From contig NC_060259.1 in the NCBI RefSeq assembly GCF_921293095.1, positions 42,823,812 through 42,887,811 of the forward strand: a stretch of DNA of 64,000 nt, written 5' to 3'. Source of the DNA: Ischnura elegans (lineage: Eukaryota > Arthropoda > Insecta > Odonata > Coenagrionidae). Shown in pieces: positions 42,770-56,059 of this stretch (position 1 is its first letter; every line of letters starts with the position of its first letter). Below the pieces are notes generated by a model. It worked only from the letters and a program-made list of their open reading frames with translations, did not search any database and was not told the origin of the DNA. The position numbers and the translations under genes are program-made.

Positions 42770-45095
42770 CTTGCAAATTCGAGGGGTGGGATTTGGGAGT
42801 CTGGAGGGTAAGTGAGGCAAGAATCATGGAATACCAAGGGCAGGTGGTGACGAAATTTATTGGTGCATTAATGGGCGCTCTAGATACTTGGGAATGGGTT
42901 CGAATGGGTGTTTTAAATACTGTTGTAAGCCATTGGGGATGCTTAGACTTTCATAGATATTACCTGTTTGCTCTATATTTTTTTCGTCTCAAATCTCGCC
43001 TGAATAAAGATATCATTATTATAGCATGCTATTGCCACGTGCGCACTTCATAGCTTTCGAAACATAAATATAAATTAACCATAAAACGTGCACGTTTCTG
43101 CAGGTTGTGTAAGCACCCACCATGAATGAATGGCTCGGTGAAACCTATGATTATAACACAAACATAAAAAACTCAGAGTATTTTAAATCAGTTTATCCAT
43201 GCAAGGTTGGTAAGAAGCAAAAAGTTAGCCACGAAGAAGTAAAAGTAAAAAAATGATAATATGGATATAGAATTACATACAATCGGTGGTACTAGCGAGT
43301 TGTGAAATTAATTTCATGAATTGCACAACTGTTACTATCCCTGAATCTCCGACGAAAAAGTGTCAGCTTAACTTTCTCCCTTCTGAGTACTTTTACTTTA
43401 TCTTCCTCTCGCAATCCCTTCTGCTACAGCATGACGGTAAGCGTAGAATATTTTTCTCACTGTATAACACAAATTTCCCTCCAAATTTGGTGATTAAGTG
43501 CAGTCTACATTTTTCTCTGTGCTCATGTAAAGATTCCCAACCTACGTCCAGCATCTACTTGCAACAATTCGTCATGGCTCTGACCCCTCTGCAATGAACA
43601 CCATTCATTTTAGCCATTAATCCTAGATCATACGAGTCCCAAACTACAGCAGTATTCTCCTAGCGGGGCATTTTTAGAGTCGGGTATCTTCTTAAATTTT
43701 CCTCCCAACCATATTTCCCAATAGTTCTCTAAAAATTTTGCGGCTAGCTTTCTCCGTATTTCGCGAGTGTTATTTCACCACAGAAGATCTCGAGTAAGAG
43801 TGACTCTTAATTATTCATTAGACTCAGTACTTTATGGTTGATCCCCGTTAGAGTTGCAACTTCTGAAACAGATAATATTTTCCCGAAAATTTATCACCAC
43901 ACTCCAACAAAATTTTCAATTCCGAGTGTTATATTATTCCTTTACAGTATTGAGGTATTTTTCAAACGCGCTCCTATCTAATTCGCTATAAATGTCTCTG
44001 TACAAAATTGTATCACCTGGGAAAGGTGAAGCTTGTTGGTGACCGCGGTATTGATACAATTAATGGAAAGAAAATTCATCTGAATTATCTAGTTCATGAA
44101 GTCTATAGCTAAATAACGCTAAGTGAGCCACTATTCGGGAATACGGCAGAGAGCAAATTTTCTCCATTCTGTGCAAAATAATAATCATATTTATCGAAAA
44201 ATATTCTTAACCAGATGCGCGTGGATGCGGGTGGTGTTGAATCACCACCAAGCATTCCTACGTAGCTTTATAAATCACGCAGAAAAGATGATCTCATTTT
44301 CCGCAAATTGGACTAAAATACTAAGGATAGGTTTACAAAAAATGAGAACAGACAATGGAAGAAAAGGATCCGCTTAAATCAACACAATCAAACAGAGAAA
44401 GAAAAGTGTACTGCAAAGAAGCGAAGGATTGGAAAAAAATATTTCGTCAGTCGTCCTCGCGATAGCAGAGAATCTTTCTATTTATTTTATAACTTATGTC
44501 AAGCGTAACATTTCCTGGATAGAATTGAATGTTTATTTATTATGTAATGATTGTTTTTGCCATAATACGATAGTCTTTTGATTTAGTGGACATCATCTGA
44601 ATATAATGTCCATAAAATCTATGCAATAAGTTCAGTCCATATTTTACTATTTGGTTAAGGAAATATTGTCAGTCATTTACTTGTTGTACCTTAGAAACAG
44701 TCCTATTCATTATGCTAACTCATCACTAATCTAGTCTGTCTACATAATTTTAGTCAAATATATTTTTTAATCGTCATTATGTTGACCGTTCATAGCGTAT
44801 TTAAAATAATCAATTAATTAATCCCCTTCATACACCTTCAATGTGGATCTATACGATGGAACATTGAATATATCGCAACCATTACAAAAACGAAAAAAAC
44901 GGAGAAAAGTTCAACATTTATTTTCAGCTAAAATTTAGTCATGATTCAATTCTTTTCTTCCCCTATTGATGTGAGGTCCGGCTCTGTGATAGTAACATAA
45001 TGAGGAGCGATTTACTGCCTTGCACATTCCATAACAACCCTGCCGCACGATGCTCAAAATTAACCGCGAACATCCTTATCTGGAGACCACATGCT
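42770..45095. other. Intergenic DNA, nothing recognised
   Basis: AT-rich. Several open frames of 80-110 codons (e.g. 42724-43053, 43286-43597) show no domain or plausible splice structure. Confidence 0.5.
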
Positions 45096-45320
45096 ACCTC
45101 TATTTTCTACCACACCACTGCCACCTATTGAGTTTTTCCAAGAATGCTGCGAATAGACATGGAATCCTTGCAAACGATGCAAGTCGTTTCGTGGAATAGC
45201 TGCCCCCACGCAGAGAATTTTGTTCGAAATCGTTCGGCTTCACGCGCACCTCGAGTGTGAAGTGCCATTTGGGAGGCGTAGAGAAAGAATTCAGGAGCCG
45301 AAAATAATATCTCATCCTTA

Positions 45321-45552
45321 AGGCAGTACGCAGTACATTGGCCCGTACGAAATGATGTTAAAATGTAAAAACGAGTGAGTGAGCACGGAAATGCACCGTG
45401 AGACCATACAATTTGTGCAAATGCATATACAGAAAATAGAACCTGTTCTAATTTGGTTCATGCATTCATACATATTCCGTTCCAGTCCGCAAAAATAATC
45501 CATGCGAACAGACATAATCTTGTACGTGTAAACTTTTCGTGTAAACAGGCCT
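45321..45552 (-). mobile_element. PIF/Harbinger-type MITE, family H2 (copy 2)
   Basis: 232 bp flanked by TTA on both sides (45318-45320 and 45553-45555). The right end read inward is AGGCCTGTTTACACGAAAAG. Its interior matches 54257-54485 (GAAAATAGAACCTGTTCTAA, CATGCATTC.TACAT.TTCC). The sequence beyond the right end matches the flank of copy 1. Confidence 0.8.
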
Positions 45553-45554
45553 TT

Positions 45555-45850
45555 ATTGATGGAAAAATGTCGTTTAAATTGCGACTCTGTTTCATCATCA
45601 TGGTTTTTAAGCAGCAGAGGAAGTTTAATGCACCATCATATCATGGAAGGGAATACAATGGTCTAGATGTTTCTGAAAATAACATCTATAATCTAGAAAA
45701 AGAGTGCGGGAGTAGTGATGGAAAAAACGTTGGTTGATTTTGTTTTCAAATCTAAATGAAAAGCACGACTTTTCAACAAAAATCGAAATTTGAGCCAAAA
45801 GATTGTTTATTCGAAAAAATCGATGTTCTTTTTTTTAATACAAGCTCGTA
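45555..45850 (-). repeat. Dispersed repeat beside MITE H2 copy 2
   Basis: Reverse-complement counterpart of 4700-5095 (see that entry). Confidence 0.65.
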
Positions 45851-46371
45851 AATATAGCTCGTACGTGTTATTATATCGTGTAAAAAGGCCTGTACTCTCG
45901 GTTAGAAATTGCCACTTAAAGATGACCGTCAAATTAGAGAATTCATGCGGAAGGATCTGGATACTTAGAGGCTAGGAAATCGGTGGCTGAGAATAATTGA
46001 AACTTTAGGTACGATAGAAAACTACATGAAACCATACTAGCCTACCCTATGGCATTTGGCACGAGATGACTGTTTTCACCCGGCTTTCATTAAGCAACAT
46101 TTTAAGTTATTGGCTTCATCCACAGTGAAATGAGTACGAATATAGATGGGGTAACCCTCGTCAAGTATGCACCGTTCATTCTGCTGCAGCACCATCAAGA
46201 CTATGAGCTACATTTATTTTTTTAAAAACTTGGGACATGCGAAAAAAAGACGCGTACATATCGACTTGTAATGACGACTGGGCATATTATTTGGTAATAT
46301 TGAGTAAGAATCCGGGGCGGATTCAGTATCAAATTTGAGGCTGTGTCAAAATGTTCCCAGTCTTACAAAAT

Positions 46372-46800
46372 TTAGCTAATACCGCTTGTGTTGAAAGGCA
46401 TTCAATGACAAGCATGATAGAAAAAAAGTTGTAAAATAATAAGTTGCTTCGCTTTATAGCGATCGATGCATGCCATTTAGTACTTGAGCAAAATTGATTG
46501 AAATAATTCATCTCACTAGATGATGGGATAAAAATTTTAGAAATGGCTTGCAGATTGTAAATCTTTAAGACATTACTTTCTTCCCCAGTAATCAGGACTT
46601 GTGTTCAGTATTTGGCATACTGATTTCATAAGCCCCTGCTTCCGCTTTAGTGAGTGATTTTTTGAATTTTTTCTGCTCTTCCAATGTTTGGTTAGCCAAA
46701 ACAAGTGATTTCGAGTCTGCAGCGTCTTCAAATAGTCGCATGTTTTACTTCTCTATTGAGTTCATTTATGGTATTGCAGTGTTAGGATAGGAATAATACA
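46372..46800 (-). repeat. Dispersed repeat (copy 2) with an open minus-strand frame
   Basis: Counterpart of 40562-41000. Here the minus-strand frame is open for about 48 codons: RLFEDAADSKSLVLANQTLE, then EQKKFKKSLTKAEAGAYEIS. Conservation of this frame against copy 1 hints at a once-coding sequence. I cannot assign a family. Confidence 0.7.
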
Positions 46801-46829
46801 ACCATATCTGGTTCTGGGGATAAAGAAAC

Positions 46830-47019
46830 GGTCGTTCTCTCGCGGAAAATGTTTTAAAATACCCATTTTTTTTACGCATTTTGGAGCCTAAAATTTCATT
46901 TATATCCTCATCAACAAATAAAATTAGAAAAATTCGGAAATTTAGGTACATTACAAATATTAAACTAATAATATTTAGGGGCCGTCGTGAACCCTGTGAG
47001 TCCCCTAAATCCACCTATG
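46830..47019 (-). mobile_element. Fragment of the GGCGGAT hAT family
   Basis: Read on the minus strand from 47019, CATAGGTGGATTTAGGGGAC matches the left end of the 42226 and 51002 elements. The other end was not located; the inner limit is approximate. Confidence 0.4.
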
Positions 47020-47164
47020 GTCAGAGAATCAGGTTATAAGCAACTACACTGTCTGAATAAAAGCCAGTCTTAAATTATTTAATGACCTTTAATCATTTTT
47101 GGGGGGGACGATATTTTTTAACCTCTGCATTCTCGCATCAGTTTCCCGGATTTTGCGTTTGTCG

Positions 47165-47942
47165 TTAAGTCTAATGTAGAGCGGAGGGTCTCTAAAATGA
47201 CTTTGACGTCTTTTGTAAATATTTCATTCTGCGTCTTGCGCAAAATATTACTTCAAAAGTTTAAAGTTGCTGTGATATAAATGTTATTTTACGCCGATTT
47301 GGTGCCACTTAGAAAAGACCAAGCCCCTCCGCAGTTTTTATGCAGAAGTAGAAAAAGTATTCAGGAGATTAAATATATACTAATAAAATTTATAGCGAAT
47401 AACTTGTATTTACGGTTACACTTGCTTAAGAAGCTTATCGTATTCAAAGGAATCGCACGATGATTATAAAATTCAGTGACATGATGATCGCCCAAACAGA
47501 TTCAAGCTATAGAATTGGCTGTGTTCATCTTGATTTCTCAGTCTGGTTACAACATGATGTTCCATAGAGTGCAATTATTGTTGAGGGGGAGTCATTTATC
47601 CCAAAGTTATAGGCGGATATATTCTCCAGGGCAAGATGATGGTATTATCCGAGGTGAATTCTTCGAAATTAATAACATAAAAAGCTGACCTAACTTTAAA
47701 ATTGTCACGTGAATTACAGGGACAGATTTATGATGCGTGACTTATTCAATGATCACCTTCAAAATGACTTCCTCGTCTTCTGCAAATATTTCAGTCTGTC
47801 CCTTGTGAAAAATACTAATTCTGATGTGTTGATTTTCTGAGATGTAAATGCTATTTATAACGCCAGTTTGGTGCCACTTTGAAAAGACAATGATCCCCAG
47901 CAGTTTTTATGCAAAAGTAGAGGAAGCATTAATGGGATAAAA
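47165..47942 (+). repeat. Diverged direct duplication, about 570-bp offset
   Basis: AAAATGACTTTGACGTCTTT, AAATATTTCATTCTG, GATTTGGTGCCACTTAGAAA, CCGCAGTTTTTATGCAGAAG (about 47195-47350) recur as AAAATGACTTCCTCGTCTTC, AAATATTTCAGTCTG, AGTTTGGTGCCACTTTGAAA, CCAGCAGTTTTTATGCAAAA (about 47761-47920). Between them, ATAGAATTGGCTGTGTTCAT with CTTGATTTCTCAGTCTGG (about 47512-47550) has an inverted copy at about 50949-50985. Confidence 0.75.
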
Positions 47943-47949
47943 GGTGCAT

Positions 47950-50925
47950 AGTCGCATGATAACCTCAAATATACTGTATATTTATCATTTGATGAAGACG
48001 CAAGGAAGGAGTGAATGTAACTTAGTCTCTGCAAATCCAAAAATTCACTCCCTCTTCGTGTATTATTTACGCTTCTTTTTTAGTTGGCTGTTGATGCAAC
48101 AAAGAATAACCTCGCGAATACGCAGGTGAATGCTAAAATATCTTCAACGATCGATTATCAATCTGCCAACAGGAATATGCTAACAGTCATCGGAATTATC
48201 TAACTTTGATAGCGTGGCTTACCGCGTGAAGTAAACTCAAGTTTGCTTGGCCGTGGATGATATCTGTGAAGTAGCGTAATCTCCTCAGGGAGAAAATATT
48301 GTAGCATTGTATGAAGTAATTGAAAGTATTAAGTAATTTAAGCATTAGGTAATCGTATTTAGTAAATGAGAGAGTAAGAAGCCAAGGGGTACAAGTCATA
48401 ATTTTTCTAAACAGAGTTAGGTATAGAAATTGATAGAAGAAATATACAAAAACTTGTTGGCCAAGAGATGCAAGTGAGTCTCTGCTCTGTGCTGACATCG
48501 AATGGAAAATAAAATTCACTTCTAAATATATAGTTGATCACGCTTGTTTTCTTTACCTAATTTCTGTACCTAGCTCTGTTTATAAAAAATATCACTTGTA
48601 TCCCTTGGCTTCTCACCCCCTCAATTGTGAATTAATACTATAGCTGGGGTACCTAACTAATTGGCCGTTTTCAGCACTGTTGACCTGAGACGGCGTGTGG
48701 GTTTGTACTGAATTTTTCCTGTTCTTGCAACCTCCTTTCTAAGAAGTTGGGAACATATAAGTGAGGCGTATATAAATCGCCAATCGCTAAAATACCGTGA
48801 AAGACAAGTGTATTTTAATCTTATTACGGCTTGCAAAATTCTAGAGTCTGGATGTCCACCTTATTTGTTTAACAAATTTGTATCAAAAATAAATGTATCA
48901 ATCGGCAAATAAGAACACATTTTATGTGTATCGAATGTATATTTCACCACCGTTCACGCGGTAGGCTTTGAAATATTACTAGAGCACATCTATCGAATCT
49001 ATTGATGACACACCACCAAACAGAGATGTACCATAAATATTTCGTTGCATCTTTTTCCTGCAGATAGAATTCAATGCTGAATGAGGTAAAAACATGTAAA
49101 TCTTTGGCAAGTTTCAAAATAAAAATGTTCAATGTAATAAACGACAACATGATAAAATGAAAATAGAAATTGATTGTTGTATTCTCTGTATCACTGTATT
49201 CAGATTCACCCAACTCATTGTTGCATTATCCATACGTACACTTAATGTTTCAATCTATACTTACACTTAATTCAGGATTTAGTTGCATTTTTTTAATTAT
49301 TTTTTTTATTTGTTGTCTATGTAAATCTATCAAAGTCTAAAGGACTAAGAAGTCCCTGATAATAAATGTAAATTTATTTATTTATTATTTACAAGAACAT
49401 TGCCAACGATCATATACCTTTACGGAACACGGTCATTACCGATAGCCAATAATTGCTTGGAGATTTGTTTACTCACTCGGTAGTGACGTATCTGTTGACG
49501 AATCATCTCGAACAGGGGTAAGCTTAAAAAAATATTTTTTAAATAATTGTAATATTTTAAATATGCTTTACTATTAATTTTTATTAATGTTGTTAAAAAG
49601 CCTAGTCATTAAATTGGTAAAATCAAAACAAATCATCTAGTTTTGACCGACTTGACAGCTTTTGCAGTGTTACCAACTCCTAAAATCATAACCCTTGGAC
49701 CAAGATTAATTTTTTCCTTAAACTTTTACTATTTCTAATGTTAATTATGTTATCCGGGGCTGAGACGAATAATAAAACAAGTATAATTCAAATCGTTTCA
49801 GCCGTTCTCGAGTTATAAATTATGTAAATGACATGGTAATCGACTTCTTTATATTTATATGGATTTCTTATTTCTTAATTCTATGTGATTTGCTAGCACA
49901 ACGAAAACCTGATGAACTGAGGTATCAAGGACAGTCATTCGGCTAGAATAGCTGCTATGTGATTTTATTTTTGGTATCTGGCTCCGATTAAATTAGATTC
50001 GGCCTAAATAAATTACACGAACCTGAAAACCAGGGCGAATATTCTCTTCGTAGATGACATGACAAGACGTTCATGACAAGAAGTAAATTGGCCTTCCATA
50101 CAGAACGGTTGCTCGAAATAAAGGAAAAAGTGTTGTTCGATCGAGAGTTTTCGAAGGTTATAAGACACCACAAGGCTATCAGTGTCATTAGAATTCGGAG
50201 AAAACGGAACGGAAGTTGTCCGAATGAATAGCTTTGAGAAACTTTGGAAAGAATAGGCCCCTTGTAGTATGATGATTGCGTTGTTTTGCTTTCAAGGAAT
50301 TGATCTATGTTAAATGCTATCGATCCCATTTAAAATAAAATGCAAGAAGATGACCGAGTAATGGTTTTTAAGTATACCTTAATTGGATGCATTCCGTAAC
50401 TCGGCGTTAACTTTCTATTTATTATTTATATCGCCTTAATTGGTTGCCGATCATTTATGAGAACATTTAGAAGAATACAGCATTAGCATTGCATTGTTAG
50501 GCATTTTTTGTGATCATGAAGGTTCTTTATGCCCCAGGGAAACAAGATATTTGGGTGATTTTTATTTCTAAAATAATTTTATTTCAAATAAATCATTTCA
50601 CTCCAAGCGTATGATTCTCAATGCTCACTCTCGCCCGATTAATTAAGAGCTGTTGCAAAGAATCTGAAAACGCTTTTTATAAATTGGTGATTGAATACTG
50701 GACTTATAACCTTCACCTCATGAAAAATGTCTAGGCGTCCGCCTCGTTCAAATCAGAATTATGACAACCCTCTAGTATCGGCTGGGCAACACTTAATTAG
50801 CAAGCCTAACTACATGTCGATCACCATTTATTTCAATGCAAACTTAGAATAATAATTTCCTCTCAAACCAGAAGCACTCCCATGCCACGTAATAATTTAG
50901 GATAACCTTACATGGCAATAAAGGT
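47950..50925. other. Intergenic DNA; one LINE/SINE-like 3' tail
   Basis: AT-rich with no domain recognised. At 49310-49385, AAAGGACTAAGAAGTCCCTG plus an AATAAATG, (TTTA)n tail resembles the AGGACT...AGTCC hairpin and AATAAA end of the SINE at 55538-55740. It is a probable truncated retroelement 3' end. Confidence 0.45.
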
Positions 50926-51001
50926 TAGCATAATGTTGCCAGACTGAGAAATCAAGATGAACACAGCCAATTCTTTGAGTTGAATCGAGTTGGGCGATCT
51001 C

Positions 51002-51519
51002 CATAGGCGGATTCTGGGGGCGGAGGCACTGGGGCACGTGCCCCCCCAGACGCTTAAAAAATAGACAAGATATTTAATTCGGTCCCGTTAACATAAAATT
51101 CGTTTTGTGTTTTGTAATCAGTGATAGAGTTAAATATAGTAGGAAATTGAAAATATTTTCTTTCGCAGTAAAATTCAAATATCAAAAGTTAAGTCTCTAG
51201 TAAAAAAGAAGTTTGCAAACCGAGATGGTATAAACCAAAAGTCAGAAAATTAAAGGCGAAAGAGAGCATGTCATTCAAAGATGAAAATAATCCGTACATA
51301 TTTAAATAATAATAATATGATTAAAAAAAAAGCTGTCTTAAGGAGGTATAAAAGAAAACTTTGATTATTATATATGTAGCTTATTGATGTTTTCATGTAT
51401 AACTTTTATGTTAAAATAAAAAGTATAGTTCGCTCAATGATTGTTGCATGTTGCTCATAATTCTATATATCAGAAGGCCGTTTGCCTGTCAGACCCTTGT
51501 CCCCCCCCCCAGAAATTTG
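51002..51519. mobile_element. hAT-type non-autonomous element, family GGCGGAT (copy 3)
   Basis: Starts CATAGGCGGATTCTGGGGGC right after a copy of the TTGGGCGATCTC flank. It contains CAGACGCTTAAAAAATAGAC and CGTTTGCCTGTCAGACCCTT and ends in a C tract with AGAAATTTGC. The distal GGATCCGCCCTTG end seen in other copies is lost. Confidence 0.65.
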
Positions 51520-51961
51520 CATTGAATTAAATTATGAATTTTATAATCATCTTGCACTTCTTGTGGTATATGTCAAACATCTTCGGTAAGTGTAGCTGTG
51601 AATACAAGTTATTCAAGGTATTGCAACCGAAGTGAAGGAGTTAACTTGTTCAAAATTCGCTCTCATTGAATAAGTCACGAATCACAAACCTATCGCTGTA
51701 TTTTACATGACTGGTTTAAAGTTAGGTTAGTTTATTTTATTTTATTAATTTCGAAGAAGTCACCTCGGAGAAATATGTGGAATTCTGTGGAATGAAATTT
51801 CCGAAAGACATAACTTACGACTCTATGCTACACGGTTTGTATGATTATTCTCTCGTAAATGGGTGGTCGATTTCTAAATGCAAATTAGAATCATTTTGCC
51901 GTAACCTGACATTCAAAATTATAGCAAATTACGTAATTTCGTTGCCTTTCGTTTGATATTT

Positions 51962-52630
51962 TCAAGCGACTGGGGTCGCTATCTACGAAATTGATACTTA
52001 AGGAGATTTGATGGTGTTCATTCTAGTAGGCGTGAAAATTTGTGTAAAAACTATGAAAGTGGGCTTCCATTAACAATTGTTTTTCTCAAAGTTATGAAAT
52101 TGATTAATAAAGAGTGCAGCTGAATTTTACTTGAAATTGATGGTTTGAGGCGTGACTTGGTTTTTTTGTTGGAAATTTGAAAGAGTTGGAAATTTCTTCA
52201 TGTTAAGTAAAAAACTTTGTAAATTTCACATGTGATATTTACAAATATTTTTATTTAACATGAATTTCACTTCCCTATTGGAATGTTATCTTTTCACATC
52301 ATGTTATTAATCATTATTTAAATACCAAATTCCAGTTTAATTTCTTTATTAGCGGAGTCAATTTATTATGGATTCCCTTTTTTTCCCCTCTGTGTGATTG
52401 AACTCTCCAACATAATAATGGCCACATGGAATGCAACTTTAATAAGCAACAATACTTTGCCATGACCTCTTTTCATGTTAAAAAAATTGTCGATACGAAT
52501 TATAATTTCATATTTCTTTTAATTAATCGCTATGAATTCCCCTTTAGAAATTTGTTTCGGTATTTTGACTTGCAACTTCCCAGTAGTCAGCATTGCGAAG
52601 AAAGACTCAATTTATCATACCCACGTCTTG
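51962..52630 (+). repeat. Dispersed repeat (copy 1) shared with 56060-57100
   Basis: Collinear with 56078-56520 and then 57035-57095. Landmarks are TGATGGTGTTCATTCTAGTA, TTCTCAAAGTTAT, AAAGAGTGCAGCTG, CAAATTCCAGTTTAATTTCT, AATTCCCCTTTAGAAATT, TATTTTGACTTGCAACTTCC and CAGCATTGCGAAGAAAGACT. No coding frame of note. In the second copy the repeat is split by about 510 bp. Confidence 0.8.
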
Positions 52631-52639
52631 ATAGGAAGG

Positions 52640-53690
52640 ATTAAAGTTCCAATTAAAGTTCCAACGTCTCTCAAGAGGCATGTTCAAAATGATTGTCAAA
52701 TGAGCAAAAAGTTTTAACAGTGATTCGATGCAATATTTCAGACGTAAAACGACACCTATCATAGTGGGAGGGTATTTGGTCTATAACAGTGTTGCGGCGG
52801 AAGCTCGTTTCCAAGTTGGAGGTGAAGTTACTCCTTATGCACCCCCTTCCTTCCCATGTTCTTGGGATTTAATGATTTATTATTAATGATAGTGTAAACT
52901 TTGCCACGACTATTAATTATTTTTCTTTGTTCTTCCCATCTGCTTCTGATGAGAGTGTACCAACACCCATTCTTAAGGCAGTCATTTCGGATTTAAGTTT
53001 CCATTCTTCATAAACATGGCCACCCCTTACCAGTGCATTTCATTTTCATTTAGTCGGTGGTTACGTTGAATTCGTGTACACTTACAATCACTGCTCCTAT
53101 AAAGCTCATCTTCATTCTCATGCCTCTAGACCATTTAGCGACGGCCCTTCAGGTTGTGCCAAAATGGCCATGAATCGTCGGTTGAGGAAGCAAACACCAT
53201 TGGATATGCAAATGCGCGATGAGCGCTTCATTGTTGGAGGAACCAAGCCTCAAAATATTAAGTTCATATGACATTAGATCTTGAGATCCTAAAATTATAA
53301 TAGGGGAGAATAAGTGTCATTCGAAATTATTTTCGCTTCGAGGTTCGTATCAAGGGCATTTGCTATCTAACTTAGGCATCTTGGACAATAGTTTAGTGGA
53401 GTGCGACCGTAATAAATAATGCTACCCGCGTACTTGTGCGTGCTAGCAACTCATCACGTTCACAACAGACTCCGCGACTACTTTACGACAAGTGTTTTGA
53501 TGGGCGGACGTTTTCAAAACCCCCACTCCACCTGTTCTTCTTTGCCACACATCAAAGTACTCAGCCGCAACGAGAGAGCCACCTGGTACCCATAGAGGTC
53601 CCACAGAAGAGGTATAAAACAGTTAATATTTAAGCATCCAATTCGTGTGGGGACGCGGACAAACAAAAGGGTACGAACAATGAGCAAGGA
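52640..53690. other. Intergenic DNA, nothing recognised
   Basis: Mixed composition with open frames of 65 codons or less. No recognisable domain. Confidence 0.45.
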
Positions 53691-53699
53691 GCTGTCGCC

Positions 53700-54130
53700 G
53701 TGTTCTTAAAAATAATGGTGGTAGGGGAGGATCGCACTGCTCCAGCACCCTGTTGTTTGCCTCACAAAAGCCCAGTCAAAACGTCCCAGTACAAAAAGAG
53801 GCTGCGGGGGTACGGAGGCCAGTAATGGGCCCCCAATATCCTGTCGAAAGAGGCGGGCTTCCCCTCTTTTGCTGTGGTGGGCCTCGCCTCCGCGGAAGCG
53901 GCTCTCCTGCCACCTCGTGGCCACGGCGCGAAACGCTATCCGTTTTTGTCTGCTCGATGCGCCTCGTCGGTATAATATCCCGCCACCCACTTGAAAGCAT
54001 GTGTGCCCTGGACGAGGGGCTTTAAAATATTAAGCCCCACAGTTGCATATGGCGACGCTTGTCGCGACATGCGTGGCCGTCGCGATTGAAAAACGCAGGC
54101 TGGAGTGGGTAACATACCCTTCATGATGCC
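53700..54130. other. GC-rich block
   Basis: GC- and CpG-rich (e.g. GGCGGGCTTCCCC and CCTCCGCGGAAGCGGC). Overlapping open frames of 74-94 codons lie on both strands without domains. Candidate CpG-island-like element. Confidence 0.35.
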
Positions 54131-54256
54131 TCCTGTGAGATAGGAGGATAATACGTGTCTCTGTAGGAGTTGCAATGAAAATTCATCATGATTGATCTCG
54201 GAAAGGAATCTGAGTTTGTATGAACGATTATATGACTAAGGCGTTTGGGGATTTTA

Positions 54257-54485
54257 AGGCCTGTTTGCACGGATCATTAACCCGTACCAGTTAATGCGTA
54301 AATGTATGAACGCGTGAATGAACACGAAAATGCATCGTCTTACCACCCAACTTGTGTGAATGCATGTATAGAAAATAGAACCTGTTCTAATGTGGCACAT
54401 GCATTCGTACATGTTCCGTTCCGGTTCACAAAAATCGTTCATGTAAACAGACTAGTACGTGTCAGTGTATCATGTAGACAGGCGT
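54257..54485 (-). mobile_element. PIF/Harbinger-type MITE, family H2 (copy 3)
   Basis: 229 bp with TTA on both flanks (54254-54256 and 54486-54488). Ends are AGGCCTGTTTGCACGG and (read inward) ACGCCTGTCTACATGA. The surroundings are unrelated to those of copies 1 and 2, which fixes the boundaries of the mobile unit. Confidence 0.85.
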
Positions 54486-55537
54486 TTACAGTTGTCTCAT
54501 AAGAGCATTTTATATTTTTAGAGATATCAGGTGGTAAAAATTTGGAATAGCCTATGGCTTTGTAAGTTGATATGTATTGATATTTCATGAATAACACCCA
54601 TTATCAGTGAACTTGCTGCGAGGAACGCAATTAAAAATGATTAATGGCTAGGTACTTCATCGAATTGATAAAGCAGAAGATTGAATCTTGAACTATTTCA
54701 CTGCGTTGCTCATGGCCTGGAAAATAAAAAAGACGGCGCAAAGAATTATTTTCTCAGATATTAAGCCGTTACTTACCGCATACAAAAACGAATGACTTTT
54801 GAATTTGGATCTAAGTCATTTATCGCAGCTTTCTCATGTCTTAGACATGGAGAAAAATCTCCAAAAGTGCGTCAGTTGTAATTTCCATGTGAAAATTGTG
54901 TAAATTGCCGAAGATATTTAGTGCCAAGAGTAATAATCTATAGATCGGTAGATACCAGGTTCAAGTCCAGATTAAACCGTGGAGCCCGCACAGATTAGTT
55001 TGTACACTAAAAAGATACCCAATTTATTAACGAAAACCCAAATTCCGAAATTCAAGATGGCTATGGGAAAGAAACTGTTTCCACTTACTTGTAGCATTCA
55101 CTCACATGTATCGCAGTCGGGGAAGAGTTATGCCTTAGCCTACGTAAACCTACTTTCGACTTGGAGCACTGCCGCTAACCACGGGGCGATGTTTTAGGAG
55201 AAATTGAAATTGAGTTTCTGGTATCACTAATTAAAGTAATGTGAACAGTGAGTTCCGTGCCGTAGAGGTAATTGAAAGACGTTTTAATGTTCTTTAGAAA
55301 CATGAAACATGTTTCTTGCGTCACAGTGATCGAATTTGATGTGTACAAATCTGTGTCTCAGGATCTGCTAATTTTGTGGACCGTTAATTTCACTTTAAGC
55401 AATATTCTTCACCTGAATTTGCGAATATCATGTTACCGCTCATGCCTCCGAATTCCCTACATTACGAATGGAAGATGTAAGGAGGATGTACAATCGAGCA
55501 AGTGCACCTACGTGCACTTTTAACTGTAATGAATCTG

Positions 55538-55740
55538 TTTTTAATAATAATAATGTCGACTTTATTTCACAAGTGAATTTAGGACTAGATAGTCCTCTCT
55601 TACAATTAACTTGTTTGACAATCACATACGTCCATGCCCTGGATGGTGGTCAAACCACCCAGGCGGGATTCGAACCCGCGACCTCTAGGTTAGCAGTCGG
55701 GGACTTTACCCCGGCGCCACCGAGGCCGGCATGGGTAGTT
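55538..55740 (-). repeat. tRNA-derived SINE with (ATT)n tail
   Basis: Read on the minus strand from 55740, the tRNA-like head includes the A-box-like GGTGGCGCCGGGGTAAAG, GACTGCTAACC (resembling a tRNA-Ser-GCT anticodon arm) and a perfect B box GGGTTCGAATCCC. The body follows, with AGAGAGGACTATCTAGTCC, GTGAAATAAA and an ATTATTATTATT tail (about 55539-55552). The acceptor ends do not pair, so it is not a functional tRNA gene. Confidence 0.75.
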
Positions 55741-56059
55741 TTTATGGGTAGTTTCACGTGGCACATGACAAATTTGTTTCAATTCCTTAGATTCAATGTG
55801 ATATGTAATATGTGCCAGTAGCGTAGCCAGGATTCTGAAGCAGGGGTGGATTTGTACGAGATTTGATGGCCCTTCCGGAATGTATGGAAAACACTCCAGG
55901 GCAAAGGGGGGTTTAGGGAAAATTTTTGGGATTTTTGCGTTGGAAACGTGATTTTTGGGACTCCAAATTAAGAATTTTATACAAGTATTTATTGAAATAA
56001 AGTATATAAATGGAATGAAGTTAAAGTTTTAAAGGCTCAAGGGGGAGGGGGTTGTAACC

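Noticed and set aside
55655-55740. tRNA-Ser(GCT)-like sequence on the minus strand
   Set aside because: The B box is perfect and the anticodon-arm text is similar, but the acceptor ends do not pair and a SINE body with (ATT)n tail follows.
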